From Oscillospiraceae bacterium (GTDB taxonomy: Bacteria; Bacillota; Clostridia; Oscillospirales; Oscillospiraceae): a stretch of DNA of 47,990 nucleotides. The DNA lies in the NCBI GenBank assembly GCA_015067525.1, contig SVMH01000011.1, positions 1 through 47,990 on the forward strand. The letters run 5' to 3'. The position numbers and the translations under genes were made by a program. Shown here piece after piece: positions 15,565 through 22,796 of this stretch (the first letter of the stretch is position 1; the number at the start of each line of letters is the position of its first letter). Below the pieces are notes generated by a model that was not told the DNA's origin, searched no databases, and saw nothing but the letters and a program-made list of their open reading frames with translations.

Positions 15565-16038
15565 ATGGCATTTTTTGACAAGCTGAAGGATATGGCCGAG
15601 GTCGTGGCTGAAAAGGCCAAGGACGCCGCTGAGGTAGTCAGCGAGAAGGCCAAGGATGTGGGCGAGAGCGCCAAGGCCAGCATGGAGATCATGAGCGAGC
15701 AGCGCGAGCTGGAGAAGAATTACCGCGCCATCGGCGAGTGGTTCGTCTCCGAGTATGAGGGCGAGATCCCCGACGCCGTGAAGGATGTTGTGGCCGCCGT
15801 CAACGCTTCCAAGGCCAAGATCGCCGAACTGGAAGCCCAGAAGGCCGAGCGCGCCGCCGAAAAGGAAGCAGCCGCCGAGGAAGCCGCCGCTGTGGAAGCC
15901 CCTGCTGAGGAAGCTCCCGTCGCGGTGGAAGAGCCCGTGGTGGAGGAGCCCGCTCAGGAGCTGCCCGTCTGCCCTGTGTGCGGCAAGCAGTCCGAGGGTA
16001 AGTTCTGCCCCGAGTGCGGCGCACCCATGAACGAGTAA
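15565..16038 (+). CDS. Zinc-ribbon protein with helical N-terminus
   Basis: This 157-residue protein has a repeated amphipathic start (two similar stretches, AEVVAEKAKDA and AEVVSEKAKDV) and a long charged helix. An Ala/Glu/Pro-rich linker (about 100-135) leads to a C-terminal zinc ribbon, CPVCGKQSEGKFCPECG, with two CxxC pairs. It resembles the zinc-ribbon-tailed cytoplasmic proteins common in Clostridia, whose function is unknown. GAAAGGAG precedes ATG 15565, and it has its own promoter and terminator. Confidence 0.82.
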   Translation: MAFFDKLKDMAEVVAEKAKDAAEVVSEKAKDVGESAKASMEIMSEQRELEKNYRAIGEWFVSEYEGEIPDAVKDVVAAVNASKAKIAELEAQKAERAAEKEAAAEEAAAVEAPAEEAPVAVEEPVVEEPAQELPVCPVCGKQSEGKFCPECGAPMNE

Positions 16039-16050
16039 GATAAAACCCCA

Positions 16051-16084
16051 AAAGAGGCACGGCCTGCGCCGTGCCTCTTTCTTC
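16051..16084 (+). terminator. Terminator after the zinc-ribbon gene
   Basis: A 13-bp perfect stem (16051-16063 with 16068-16080) followed by a T-rich run. Confidence 0.9.
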
Positions 16085-16145
16085 TTGCCAAAATCCGCCG
16101 TTTGCGCTATCTTAGTAGGAGAAAAGAAACTGTGGAGGCTTTGCC

Positions 16146-16976
16146 ATGAAAAAGGATATCCGCATCATCGCCCTGGATCTGGACGGCACGCTTTTGAACT
16201 CCGACAAGGAGCTGACCGAGCGCAGTTACCGCGCGCTGGAGGCCGCTGCGGCGAAGGGTATCGAGATCGTGCCCACCACGGGCCGCTTTTACGGCGGCAT
16301 GCCTGAAGTGATCCGCGACCTGCCCTTTGTCAACTACGTCATTACCATCAACGGCGCGCAGGTGGCCAACGTCCGCACCGGCGAGGTGCTCTACCGCGCT
16401 GAGATCCCGTGGCAGCGGGCGGTGGAGCTGATGGAGTATTTCGACACGCTGCCGCTGGTGTACGACTGCTATTTGGGCAACGGCGCGTTTATGACGGCGC
16501 AGATGCGGGAAAATATCAACGACTACACCGATAACCCCCACTACCGCAAGATGGTGCTGGACCTACGCGTGCCGGTGCCGGAGCTGAAGGCCTTCCTCGC
16601 CGAGCGGAAGGAGGACGTGCAGAAGAGCCAGATCTTCACCATGGACGCGGCGCTCCGCCGGCAGGTGCTGGAAGAGGTGCCCCGCCGATTCCCCGACCTG
16701 ATCGCCACCTCGGCCCTTGCTCACAACGTGGAGGTCAACGAGGTGCGGGCCAACAAGGGCGCGGCGGTGCTGGCGCTGGCAAGGCATCTGGGTCTGGGTG
16801 CGGAGCATGTCATGGCCTTTGGCGACGGTCTCAACGACATCTCCATGCTCGAGGCGGCCGGCACCGGCGTGGTGATGGCCAACGGCTTTGACGAGGTGAA
16901 GGCCTGCGCCGACTATATCACCGACGACTGCGACCACGACGGCGTGGCCGCTGCCATCGAAAAATTCTGCCTGTAA
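16146..16976 (+). CDS. HAD-superfamily phosphatase, Cof type
   Basis: The 276-residue protein is a class IIB HAD hydrolase. Motif I is LDLDGTLLN (catalytic Asp pair), motif II PTTGR, and motifs III/IV are a Lys in ANKGAAVL and GDGLNDISML. Such enzymes dephosphorylate sugar phosphates or related metabolites; the substrate cannot be told. GGAGG stands about 9 nt before the ATG. A zinc/iron ZIP transporter follows on the same strand 82 nt downstream. Confidence 0.92.
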   Translation: MKKDIRIIALDLDGTLLNSDKELTERSYRALEAAAAKGIEIVPTTGRFYGGMPEVIRDLPFVNYVITINGAQVANVRTGEVLYRAEIPWQRAVELMEYFDTLPLVYDCYLGNGAFMTAQMRENINDYTDNPHYRKMVLDLRVPVPELKAFLAERKEDVQKSQIFTMDAALRRQVLEEVPRRFPDLIATSALAHNVEVNEVRANKGAAVLALARHLGLGAEHVMAFGDGLNDISMLEAAGTGVVMANGFDEVKACADYITDDCDHDGVAAAIEKFCL

Positions 16977-16984
16977 GGGACAAA

Positions 16985-17002
16985 CTGTGGCAACTGTCAC
17001 AG
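16985..17002. promoter_or_regulatory. Imperfect palindrome upstream of the ZIP gene
   Basis: CTGTGGCAACTGTCACAG pairs in 7 of its 9 dyad positions. It lies 56-73 nt before the ZIP start and upstream of a TATGAT at about 17020. A metal-regulator operator is possible but not shown. Confidence 0.4.
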
Positions 17003-17058
17003 ATTCGCGGCGGTAAGCGTAGTATGATACTGCCAAAGAAAGAGAGGAGGCGCTGAAT

Positions 17059-17844
17059 ATGATGAGACCGGAGGTGCTGCAGGGTGTCTTTATCCCCTTC
17101 CTTGGCACGGTGCTTGGCTCGGCGTTTGTGTTTTTCCTCAAGGGGGCTATGCCCCGCGCTGTGCAGCGCTCGCTGACCGGCTTTGCCGCCGGCGTCATGA
17201 CCGCCGCGTCCGTTTGGAGTCTGCTGATCCCCGCCATGGACCAGTCGGAGCATCTGGGCAAGCTGGCTTTCCTGCCGGCCTTTATCGGCCTGTGGGTGGG
17301 CGTGCTGTTCCTGCTGGCGCTGGACCGGCTGATCCCCCATCTGCATATGAACAGTGACTGCCCCGAGGGCCACGCCTGCGGGCTGGGGAAGTCCACCATG
17401 CTGGTGTTTGCCGTGGCGCTGCACAACCTGCCTGAGGGCATGGCGGTGGGCGTGCTGCTGGCCGGCTGGCTGGCGGGCAACGAGACCATCTCCTCGGCGG
17501 CGGTGCTGGCGCTCGCCATCGGCATCGCCATCCAGAATATGCCGGAGGGCGCCATTATCTCCATGCCCTTGAAGAGCAACGGCATGAAGAGTGGAAAGGC
17601 CTTTTTGCTGGGCGCCGCGTCCGGCGCGGTGGAGCCCATCGGCGCCGTGCTGACGCTGTTGCTGGCCGGTATCCTGACCCCCGTGCTGCCCTATGTACTG
17701 GCCTTTGCCGCCGGCGCCATGCTGTACGTGGTGGTGGAGGAGTTGATCCCCGAGATGAGCGAGGGCGACCACTCCAACATCGGCGTCATCTTCTTCACCG
17801 TGGGCTTTTCGGTGATGATGATGCTGGACGTGGCGCTGGGATAA
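17059..17844 (+). CDS. ZIP-family metal transporter
   Basis: The 261-residue protein is a membrane transporter for divalent metals such as Zn, Fe or Mn. It has about eight membrane spans and the two ZIP motifs HNLPEGMAVG and QNMPEG, which supply the metal site in helices IV and V. A third acidic site, VVVEELIPE, is in the next-to-last span. The His-rich loop (HLHMNSDCPEGHACG) is short. ATG 17059 or the next codon (also ATG) may be used; GAGAGGAGG is upstream. Confidence 0.93.
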   Translation: MMRPEVLQGVFIPFLGTVLGSAFVFFLKGAMPRAVQRSLTGFAAGVMTAASVWSLLIPAMDQSEHLGKLAFLPAFIGLWVGVLFLLALDRLIPHLHMNSDCPEGHACGLGKSTMLVFAVALHNLPEGMAVGVLLAGWLAGNETISSAAVLALAIGIAIQNMPEGAIISMPLKSNGMKSGKAFLLGAASGAVEPIGAVLTLLLAGILTPVLPYVLAFAAGAMLYVVVEELIPEMSEGDHSNIGVIFFTVGFSVMMMLDVALG

Positions 17845-17860
17845 AAACATATAAACGCGA

Positions 17861-17896
17861 AAGTCCCCGTTTGCCGAGCAAACGGGGACTTTTTTA
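17861..17896. terminator. Bidirectional terminator at 17.87 kb
   Basis: A 13-bp perfect stem (17861-17873 with 17879-17891) with T5 on the plus side. It sits between the convergent ZIP and AI-2E-type genes. Confidence 0.9.
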
Positions 17897-19039
17897 TTCG
17901 ATTTCTGCTTCCGCTTCCGCCTCCACAGGGGTAGGGGCGGCGTTTTTGTTCATGTCGTTGCGCAGCAGGGTATAGGCGGCGGCTGCCAGCGGTACGCCCA
18001 GCAGCATGCCCAGCACGCCCATCACGCCGCCGCCCACGGTAACGGCGGCCAGCACCCAGATGCCCGGCAGACCCAGCGAGGAGCCCACCACCTTGGGGTA
18101 GATGAGGTTGCCCTCCAGCTGCTGCAGCACCACAAGGAAGATGAGGAAGATCAGCGCCTGCATGGGGGACACCATGGCGATCATAAAGGCGCCCACCGCC
18201 GCGCCGATGTAAGCGCCGGCCACGGGGATCAGGGCGGTAAAAGCGATCAGCGCGCCGATCATGGTGGCGTAGGGCAGGCGCAAAATCAGCATGCCCGCGG
18301 CGCACAGGGCGCCCAGGATCACGGCCTCGATGCACTGGCCGGTGATATAGCGGCGGAAAGCGTTGTTCAGCACCGCCAGCACGTACAGGATGCGGCTGTT
18401 AAGCTTTTCGGGCAGGTAGTGGGCCATCAGGCGCTTGCACTGGCTCTGCAGCTTATCCCGGCCCAGCAGCAGGTACAAAGAGAAGATGAAGGCCAGAAAG
18501 CCGGTGACAATGGCGGAGAACACGGAGGACACGGTGGAGATCACCACGCCCATCACGTTGCCCACACCGGAGGTAACAATACCGGCGATGTCGCCGATTT
18601 TGCTCTGCCAGTCGATGCTGTGCAGGGTGCTGAGCAGCTCTTCGGACAGGAAGGGCACCGTGTCCAGCCATGCGATGACCGTTTCGATGGCACCGGGCAG
18701 CTGGGAGATCAGCAGCTCCACGCAGTCCACCAGCTCCGGCAAAATCAGCCAGACGATCACGGTGATGATGGCCAGCAAAGAAATGTAGGCCAGCAGCATG
18801 CACACCGGGCGGCGCAGCTTAATGACTTTGGTATTGGTGCTGCGGGGGAAGAAGCGCTTTTCATAGGCGCTCATCAGCAGATTGACCACATAGGCCAGCG
18901 CCGCACCGATCAGCAGCGGCGCGGCGGCCGACAGCAGCGTGCCCAGCAGGCCCGCCGCGGCAGGCCAGTAGTGGATGGCCAGATATAAAAGAAAAATGCT
19001 CAGCGCGATGCGCAGGCAGCTTTTCAGGGTGATGTTCAT
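17894..19039 (-). CDS. AI-2E-family (PerM/YtvI-like) membrane protein
   Basis: The 381-residue protein has about eight membrane spans. The C-terminal half carries family hallmarks: FRRYITGQ, the stretch IGALIAFTALIPVAGAYIGA, and LQQLEGNLIYPKVVGSSLGL. Family members export small molecules or sodium, and the substrate here is unknown. The start is ATG 19039 (MNITLKSCLR) with GGAGAGGAG upstream; the longer frame to 19111 overlaps the promoter. The C-terminal tail is acidic (VEAEAEAEIE). Confidence 0.9.
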   Translation of the reverse strand: MNITLKSCLRIALSIFLLYLAIHYWPAAAGLLGTLLSAAAPLLIGAALAYVVNLLMSAYEKRFFPRSTNTKVIKLRRPVCMLLAYISLLAIITVIVWLILPELVDCVELLISQLPGAIETVIAWLDTVPFLSEELLSTLHSIDWQSKIGDIAGIVTSGVGNVMGVVISTVSSVFSAIVTGFLAFIFSLYLLLGRDKLQSQCKRLMAHYLPEKLNSRILYVLAVLNNAFRRYITGQCIEAVILGALCAAGMLILRLPYATMIGALIAFTALIPVAGAYIGAAVGAFMIAMVSPMQALIFLIFLVVLQQLEGNLIYPKVVGSSLGLPGIWVLAAVTVGGGVMGVLGMLLGVPLAAAAYTLLRNDMNKNAAPTPVEAEAEAEIE

Positions 19040-19082
19040 GCCCCAAGCTCCTCTCCAAAGAAAAAGTGGATAAAGTGGATTT

Positions 19083-19111
19083 ATTATAGGATATTTTGAC
19101 CCGGTTGACAA
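19083..19111 (-). promoter_or_regulatory. Sigma-A promoter of the AI-2E-type gene
   Basis: On the minus strand TTGTCA (19111-19106), 17 nt, TATAAT (19088-19083). The plus strand reads TTGACA (19105-19110), 17 nt, TATACG (19128-19133), but no plus-strand gene follows. Confidence 0.85.
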
Positions 19112-19177
19112 CGGTTCTGCTTTGTATTATACGGGGAATTTATGTCCGGAATATGAAAAAATCTTTTATTTTGCAAA

Positions 19178-19210
19178 AATATCCCGGCGCGCAGTGCGTG
19201 CCGGGATATT
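19178..19210 (-). terminator. Terminator after the suf genes
   Basis: An 11-bp stem (19178-19188 with 19200-19210); on the minus strand a T-run follows. Confidence 0.85.
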
Positions 19211-19223
19211 GATCTGCATCGAA

Positions 19224-20150
19224 TCAAGCCAAAAAGCCCTTGAGAATGGTGTCCTCTGCCTCCTCGGCGGTGAGACCCAGCGTCTCCAGCTTCAAAAGCT
19301 GGTCACCGGCGATCTTGCCGATGGCGGCCTCGTGGATCAGCTGCGCCTCGGGATGGTTGGCGGAGATCTCCGGAATGGAGCGGATCTTGGCCTCACCCAT
19401 AATGATGGAGTCGCACTGCACGTGGCCGAAGCAGGGGGCGTTGCCCACCACGCGGGGGTAGAACACCTGCACGGACTCATCCTGACCCACGCTGCGGGAG
19501 ATGACGCGGCACTTGGCGTCGGCGCCGTTGAGCTCCACTTCCATGTCGCTGATGGCCTCCTGCTTGCCGTGGGTCAGCAGGCGCTCGGTGATGACCGCCT
19601 CGCTGCCGGCCTCACAGACGAACTTGGTGAAGCGGCGGGTGGAGTCGATGCCGCGGATCTGCACCGTGTCCATCTGGATGGTGGCGTTCTCGCCCAGATA
19701 CACGATGGTCTGGGGGTTCATGATGTTCTGGCCGGTCTGGCCGGGGTCGTTTTCGCCGTAATGTTTCTCGGCATAGCGGACGCGGGAATTCTTGCCCACA
19801 TAGAAGGTGTGCACGCCGTCGTGGCGGGACTCGTTGCAGCCGGAGTTGTGGATGCCGCAGCCGGCAATGATCTCCACGTCGCAGTCGTCACCGATGAAAA
19901 AGTCGTTGTAGACCATCTCGGTCACACCGGTCTTGCTGATGATGACAGGGATATAGCACTTTTCCCCCTTGGTGCCGGCCTTGACGCGGATGTCAATGCC
20001 CTCCTTGTCGGTCTTGGGGGTGATCTGGATAAACTCGGTGCTCTGGCGGGCCTCACAGCCGCTGTCCTTGCGGATGTTGAAGGCGCCCACCGGCTGGCCG
20101 GTCAGATCGGCGATCTGCTCAAGCAGCTTGGCGTCAATATCGTTGATCAT
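19224..20150 (-). CDS. SufB/SufD-family Fe-S assembly scaffold
   Basis: The 308-residue protein is the beta-helix core of the SUF scaffold family, including YLGENATIQMDTVQIRG, CEAGSEAVITERLL and the C-terminal IPEISANHPEAQLIHEAAIGKI, where the H-P-x-A and HEAAIG motifs are those used for partner contact. It is shorter than classical SufB (about 470). It overlaps sufC by 4 nt (ATGA), and no sufD, sufS or sufU is adjacent, so this is the two-gene SUF system found in anaerobes. Cluster assembly on a SufB-C complex with ATP hydrolysis by SufC is the expected role. Confidence 0.92.
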   Translation of the reverse strand: MINDIDAKLLEQIADLTGQPVGAFNIRKDSGCEARQSTEFIQITPKTDKEGIDIRVKAGTKGEKCYIPVIISKTGVTEMVYNDFFIGDDCDVEIIAGCGIHNSGCNESRHDGVHTFYVGKNSRVRYAEKHYGENDPGQTGQNIMNPQTIVYLGENATIQMDTVQIRGIDSTRRFTKFVCEAGSEAVITERLLTHGKQEAISDMEVELNGADAKCRVISRSVGQDESVQVFYPRVVGNAPCFGHVQCDSIIMGEAKIRSIPEISANHPEAQLIHEAAIGKIAGDQLLKLETLGLTAEEAEDTILKGFLA

Positions 20151-20884
20151 TTCTGTTCCTCCTTCCGCAGTACGGGACAGCCGCCCAGCGTATTGGCCAG
20201 GATCAGGGGGAAGATCTCCTCCGTGGAGCCGCGGTGGGCGATCTGGCCGCCGGCCACCACCACGATCTCGTCGGCCAGCTGGATGATGCGCTCCTGATGG
20301 GAGATGATGATCATCGTGGCGTCCTGCGCGCGGTGGATCTGCTCAAAGGTCTCGGTCAGACGGGCGAAGCTCCACAGGTCGATGCCGGCCTCGGGCTCGT
20401 CAAAGATCATAAGGGAGCTGTTGCGGGCCAGAATGGTGGCGATCTCAATGCGCTTGACCTCGCCGCCGGACAGGCTCACGTCCACCTCACGATCCAGATA
20501 GTCGTTGGCGCACAGGCCCACCTTGGTCAGATACTGGCAGCAGCGGTCCTTGGTCAGCTTCTTCTCGCCGGCGGCAAGCAGCAGCAGGTCGTGCACGGTG
20601 ATGCCCTTGAAGCGGGGCGGCTGCTGGAAGCCGTAGCTGATGCCCAGCTTGGCGCGCTCGGTAATGCTCAGGTCGGTGACGTCCTGCCCGTTGAAGATCA
20701 CCTTGCCGGAAGTGGGCTGCACCAGACCCATGATGACCTTGGCCAGCGTGGTCTTGCCGCCGCCGTTGGGGCCGGTGAACACCACCAGCTTGTTGTCGGG
20801 GATGGTGATGTTGACGTCGTTCAAAATGTGCAGCTCACCCTCGGGGGTGGCTACGCTATAGCAAATATGTTGTAATTCCAGCAT
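20147..20884 (-). CDS. sufC: Fe-S assembly ATPase SufC
   Basis: The 245-residue ABC-type ATPase has Walker A GPNGGGKTT (38-46), the SufC-typical FQQPPRFKGI, the signature SLSGGE, and Walker B LMIFDEPEAGID followed by the switch His in IIISHQERII. It powers the SufB-type scaffold. The start is ATG 20884 (MLELQHICY) with AAGGAGG upstream; the frame continues 5' without a site. A minus-strand TATACT lies at 20924-20919. Confidence 0.95.
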   Translation of the reverse strand: MLELQHICYSVATPEGELHILNDVNITIPDNKLVVFTGPNGGGKTTLAKVIMGLVQPTSGKVIFNGQDVTDLSITERAKLGISYGFQQPPRFKGITVHDLLLLAAGEKKLTKDRCCQYLTKVGLCANDYLDREVDVSLSGGEVKRIEIATILARNSSLMIFDEPEAGIDLWSFARLTETFEQIHRAQDATMIIISHQERIIQLADEIVVVAGGQIAHRGSTEEIFPLILANTLGGCPVLRKEEQK

Positions 20885-20946
20885 GGATGTTTCCTCCTTG
20901 CTTTTGGTGTCTATCCATAGTATAACGGCGGCGAAAATTGGAATCT

Positions 20947-20960
20947 GTTGCCGATGCAAC
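20947..20960. promoter_or_regulatory. Palindrome upstream of sufC
   Basis: GTTGC-N4-GCAAC is perfect and lies about 65 nt before sufC, at the place of the -35 to -40 region of the minus-strand TATACT. It is a possible operator; an Fe-S regulator would be logical but none is visible. Confidence 0.35.
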
Positions 20961-21108
20961 GAAGCCCTGCTTCTGCCACAGTCTGCACAACACTCATAGT
21001 TTAGCAGAAACCGTAGCGGAAAGCAACGGCTTAGTGCCCTTTTTTCACCTTTGCGGCACCGAAAAGGGGGCTGATACATAGTATATCATGAGAAAGGAGC
21101 GTTCAGTC

Positions 21109-21660
21109 ATGGAGTATGAAAAGATGACACCGGAGGATTACGTGCGCTGTGACCGCATCTGGCAGCGGGTGGCGCCGGAACTGGAGCCCTATCCCCACCT
21201 GCGCGGCGGCGATGCGCTGCCCGCGCCGGCGCCGGAATGCTGCTCGCTGGCGCGGGTGCGGGAGACGGGGGAGCTGCTGGCGTCCTTCATCGAAGAGGAG
21301 CTGGCGGACCGGCGGACGTATCTGGCCCATCTGCGCTGCGCGCCGCCTGCCGCCCGCCGCACCCTTCGCCAGCTGGCCGATGAGGAGGGGTCCCACGCCC
21401 GCCGCCTGATGGGCCTTTACTATATGCTGACAGGGGAGAGCTACCGCGCCGCGGTATGCACCGGCGAGGGAACGATGCTCTGGCAGGCGCTGCTGCGCCG
21501 CCGCTATGGGGAGGAGTGCGCCGGCGGCTACGCCTACGCCAAGGCGGCGGAGGAGACGGAGGATATGTGCCTGCGCCGCATTTTGCAGCGCTTTTCTGCC
21601 GATGAATACCGCCACGCAGAGCTGCTGCTGCGCCTGCTGGAGGGGAATCTGCCGGTGTAG
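21109..21660 (+). CDS. Ferritin-like (rubrerythrin-type) four-helix protein
   Basis: The 183-residue protein contains two helix pairs with metal-ligand patterns: FIEEELADRRTYL, ADEEGSHARRLMGLYYML (ExxH), YAKAAEETEDMCL and ADEYRHAELLL (ExxH type). This is a ferritin-like di-iron arrangement, although no rubredoxin tail is present. A role in iron or oxidative-stress handling is a family inference, strengthened by its position between suf and feo genes. The start is ATG 21109 with GAAAGGAG upstream. Confidence 0.75.
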   Translation: MEYEKMTPEDYVRCDRIWQRVAPELEPYPHLRGGDALPAPAPECCSLARVRETGELLASFIEEELADRRTYLAHLRCAPPAARRTLRQLADEEGSHARRLMGLYYMLTGESYRAAVCTGEGTMLWQALLRRRYGEECAGGYAYAKAAEETEDMCLRRILQRFSADEYRHAELLLRLLEGNLPV

Positions 21661-21661
21661 C

Positions 21662-21690
21662 TTGCATTGGAAGGCTGACGGTGGTACAAT
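21662..21690 (+). promoter_or_regulatory. Sigma-A promoter of the HD-domain gene
   Basis: TTGCAT (21662-21667), 17 nt, TACAAT (21685-21690). Confidence 0.72.
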
Positions 21691-21720
21691 GCAGCTAACC
21701 GTAACGAAGGAGGATGCCCC

Positions 21721-22305
21721 ATGAAGACGTGCATCGCAAGAGAGGCGGCACTGGCCGCGCTGAAAGAGTACAACACCGAGTCCTTCCACATCCAGCATGC
21801 CCTGACGGTGGAGGGCGTCATGCGCTGGTACGCCGCGGAGCTGGGCTACGGCGAGGACGCCGACTTCTGGGCCACCGTGGGCCTGCTGCACGACATCGAC
21901 TTTGAGATGTGGCCCGACGAGCACTGCCTCAAGGCGCCGGAGCTGCTGGAAAAGGCTGGCTGTGACGATGACTTCATCCACGCCGTCTGCAGCCACGGCT
22001 ACGGCCTGTGCTGCGATGTGGAGCCCCGGCACGAGATGGAGAAGGTGCTCTTCGCCGCCGACGAGCTCACCGGCCTTATCGGCGCCGCCGCCCGCATGCG
22101 CCCGTCCAAGAGCTGCATGGACATGGAAGTCAGCAGCCTGAAGAAGAAGTTCAAGGATAAGAAGTTCGCCGCCGGCTGCAGCCGCGATGTGATCCGTCAG
22201 GGTGCGGAGATGCTGGGCTGGGAGCTGGAGAAGCTGATGGACCTGACCATTCAGGCCATGCGCTCGTGCGAGGAGAGCGTCAACGCCGCTGTTGCCGCGC
22301 TGTAA
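21721..22305 (+). CDS. HD-domain hydrolase
   Basis: The 194-residue protein has the HD metal-site series H23 (FHIQHALTVEG), HD in LLHDIDFEM, H in AVCSHGYG and a C-terminal Asp in FAADELTG. Such small HD proteins are phosphohydrolases of unknown substrate (annotated in related genomes as HDIG or hydrolase). GAAGGAGG precedes the ATG. The C-terminal half is helical and Lys/Cys-rich. The gene has its own promoter and terminator. Confidence 0.85.
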   Translation: MKTCIAREAALAALKEYNTESFHIQHALTVEGVMRWYAAELGYGEDADFWATVGLLHDIDFEMWPDEHCLKAPELLEKAGCDDDFIHAVCSHGYGLCCDVEPRHEMEKVLFAADELTGLIGAAARMRPSKSCMDMEVSSLKKKFKDKKFAAGCSRDVIRQGAEMLGWELEKLMDLTIQAMRSCEESVNAAVAAL

Positions 22306-22322
22306 AAAAGAGGTTAAGAATG

Positions 22323-22361
22323 CCCGCTGCTGTCGAAACATGACAACAGCGGGTATTTTTT
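22323..22361 (+). terminator. Terminator after the HD-domain gene
   Basis: Stem 22323-22329 with 22347-22353, continued after one mismatch by 22331-22334 with 22342-22345, and T-run 22356-22361. Confidence 0.85.
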
Positions 22362-22370
22362 GCGCCTTAG

Positions 22371-22387
22371 GATAACGAACCGTTATC
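22371..22387. promoter_or_regulatory. Palindrome GATAACG-AAC-CGTTATC
   Basis: A perfect 7+3+7 inverted repeat 31 nt upstream of the feo -35. It is distinct in sequence from the three palindromes downstream of the promoter. Confidence 0.6.
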
Positions 22388-22418
22388 AAAAAAAGGAGAA
22401 AAATCTGGTAAAAAAGGA

Positions 22419-22447
22419 TTGACAATCAACCATACAAAGACTATAAT
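22419..22447 (+). promoter_or_regulatory. Consensus sigma-A promoter of feoAB
   Basis: TTGACA (22419-22424), 17 nt, TATAAT (22442-22447): both boxes are exact consensus, so control must lie elsewhere, probably in the palindromes that follow. Confidence 0.92.
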
Positions 22448-22455
22448 CATACCGT

Positions 22456-22507
22456 GGTTAGCGAAGGCTAACCGAAAATTTCGGTTGATGGTTAGCTGAT
22501 GCTAACC
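22456..22507. promoter_or_regulatory. Three-palindrome operator/leader array of feoAB
   Basis: IR1 is GGTTAGC-GAAG-GCTAACC (22456-22473). IR2 is AACCGAAA-A-TTTCGGTT (22470-22486), sharing bases with IR1. IR3 is GGTTAGC-TGAT-GCTAACC (22490-22507). IR1 and IR3 have identical arms, 34 bp apart. The array begins at about +1 and lies wholly in the transcribed leader, so it could be a repressor road-block or a set of RNA hairpins. The GGTTAG/CTAACC arms equal those of DtxR/IdeR operators but with wider spacing. Confidence 0.78.
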
Positions 22508-22545
22508 GAGAGAGAAGAGCCGCTCGGCGGCAGGAGGAGAAGAGA

Positions 22546-22767
22546 ATGAAGACCCTCAAAGAAATCAAAGTGGGGCAGACCACCACGGTGGTAAAGCTTC
22601 ACGGCGAAGGCCCGGTGCGTCGCCGCATCATGGATATGGGCATTACCAAAGGCGTGGAGATCTACGTGCGTAAGGTAGCGCCGCTGGGCGACCCCATCGA
22701 GATCAATGTGCGCGGCTACGAACTGAGCCTGCGCAAGGCCGACGCTGAAATGGTGGAAGTTCGCTGA
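22546..22767 (+). CDS. feoA: Ferrous iron transport protein A
   Basis: The 73-residue FeoA is an SH3-like cytosolic partner of FeoB. Its beta-barrel pattern and the motif RRRIMDMGITKGVEI are typical, as is GDPIEINVRGYELSLRKADAEMVEV. It is followed by feoB after 29 nt. AGGAGGAGA precedes the start. Confidence 0.95.
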   Translation: MKTLKEIKVGQTTTVVKLHGEGPVRRRIMDMGITKGVEIYVRKVAPLGDPIEINVRGYELSLRKADAEMVEVR

Positions 22768-22796
22768 GCCCCGCCGAGAAAAGAGAGGAAAGTAAG

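Noticed and set aside
19105-19133. Plus-strand promoter TTGACA-N17-TATACG
   Set aside because: No plus-strand gene follows and the suf terminator lies just beyond. It arises because the minus-strand -35 reads as a -35 on both strands, though antisense RNA cannot be excluded.
22456-22507. Canonical DtxR/IdeR operator at feo
   Set aside because: The arms match but the distance between GGTTAG and CTAACC is six nt instead of about one, so only a DtxR-like site is claimed.
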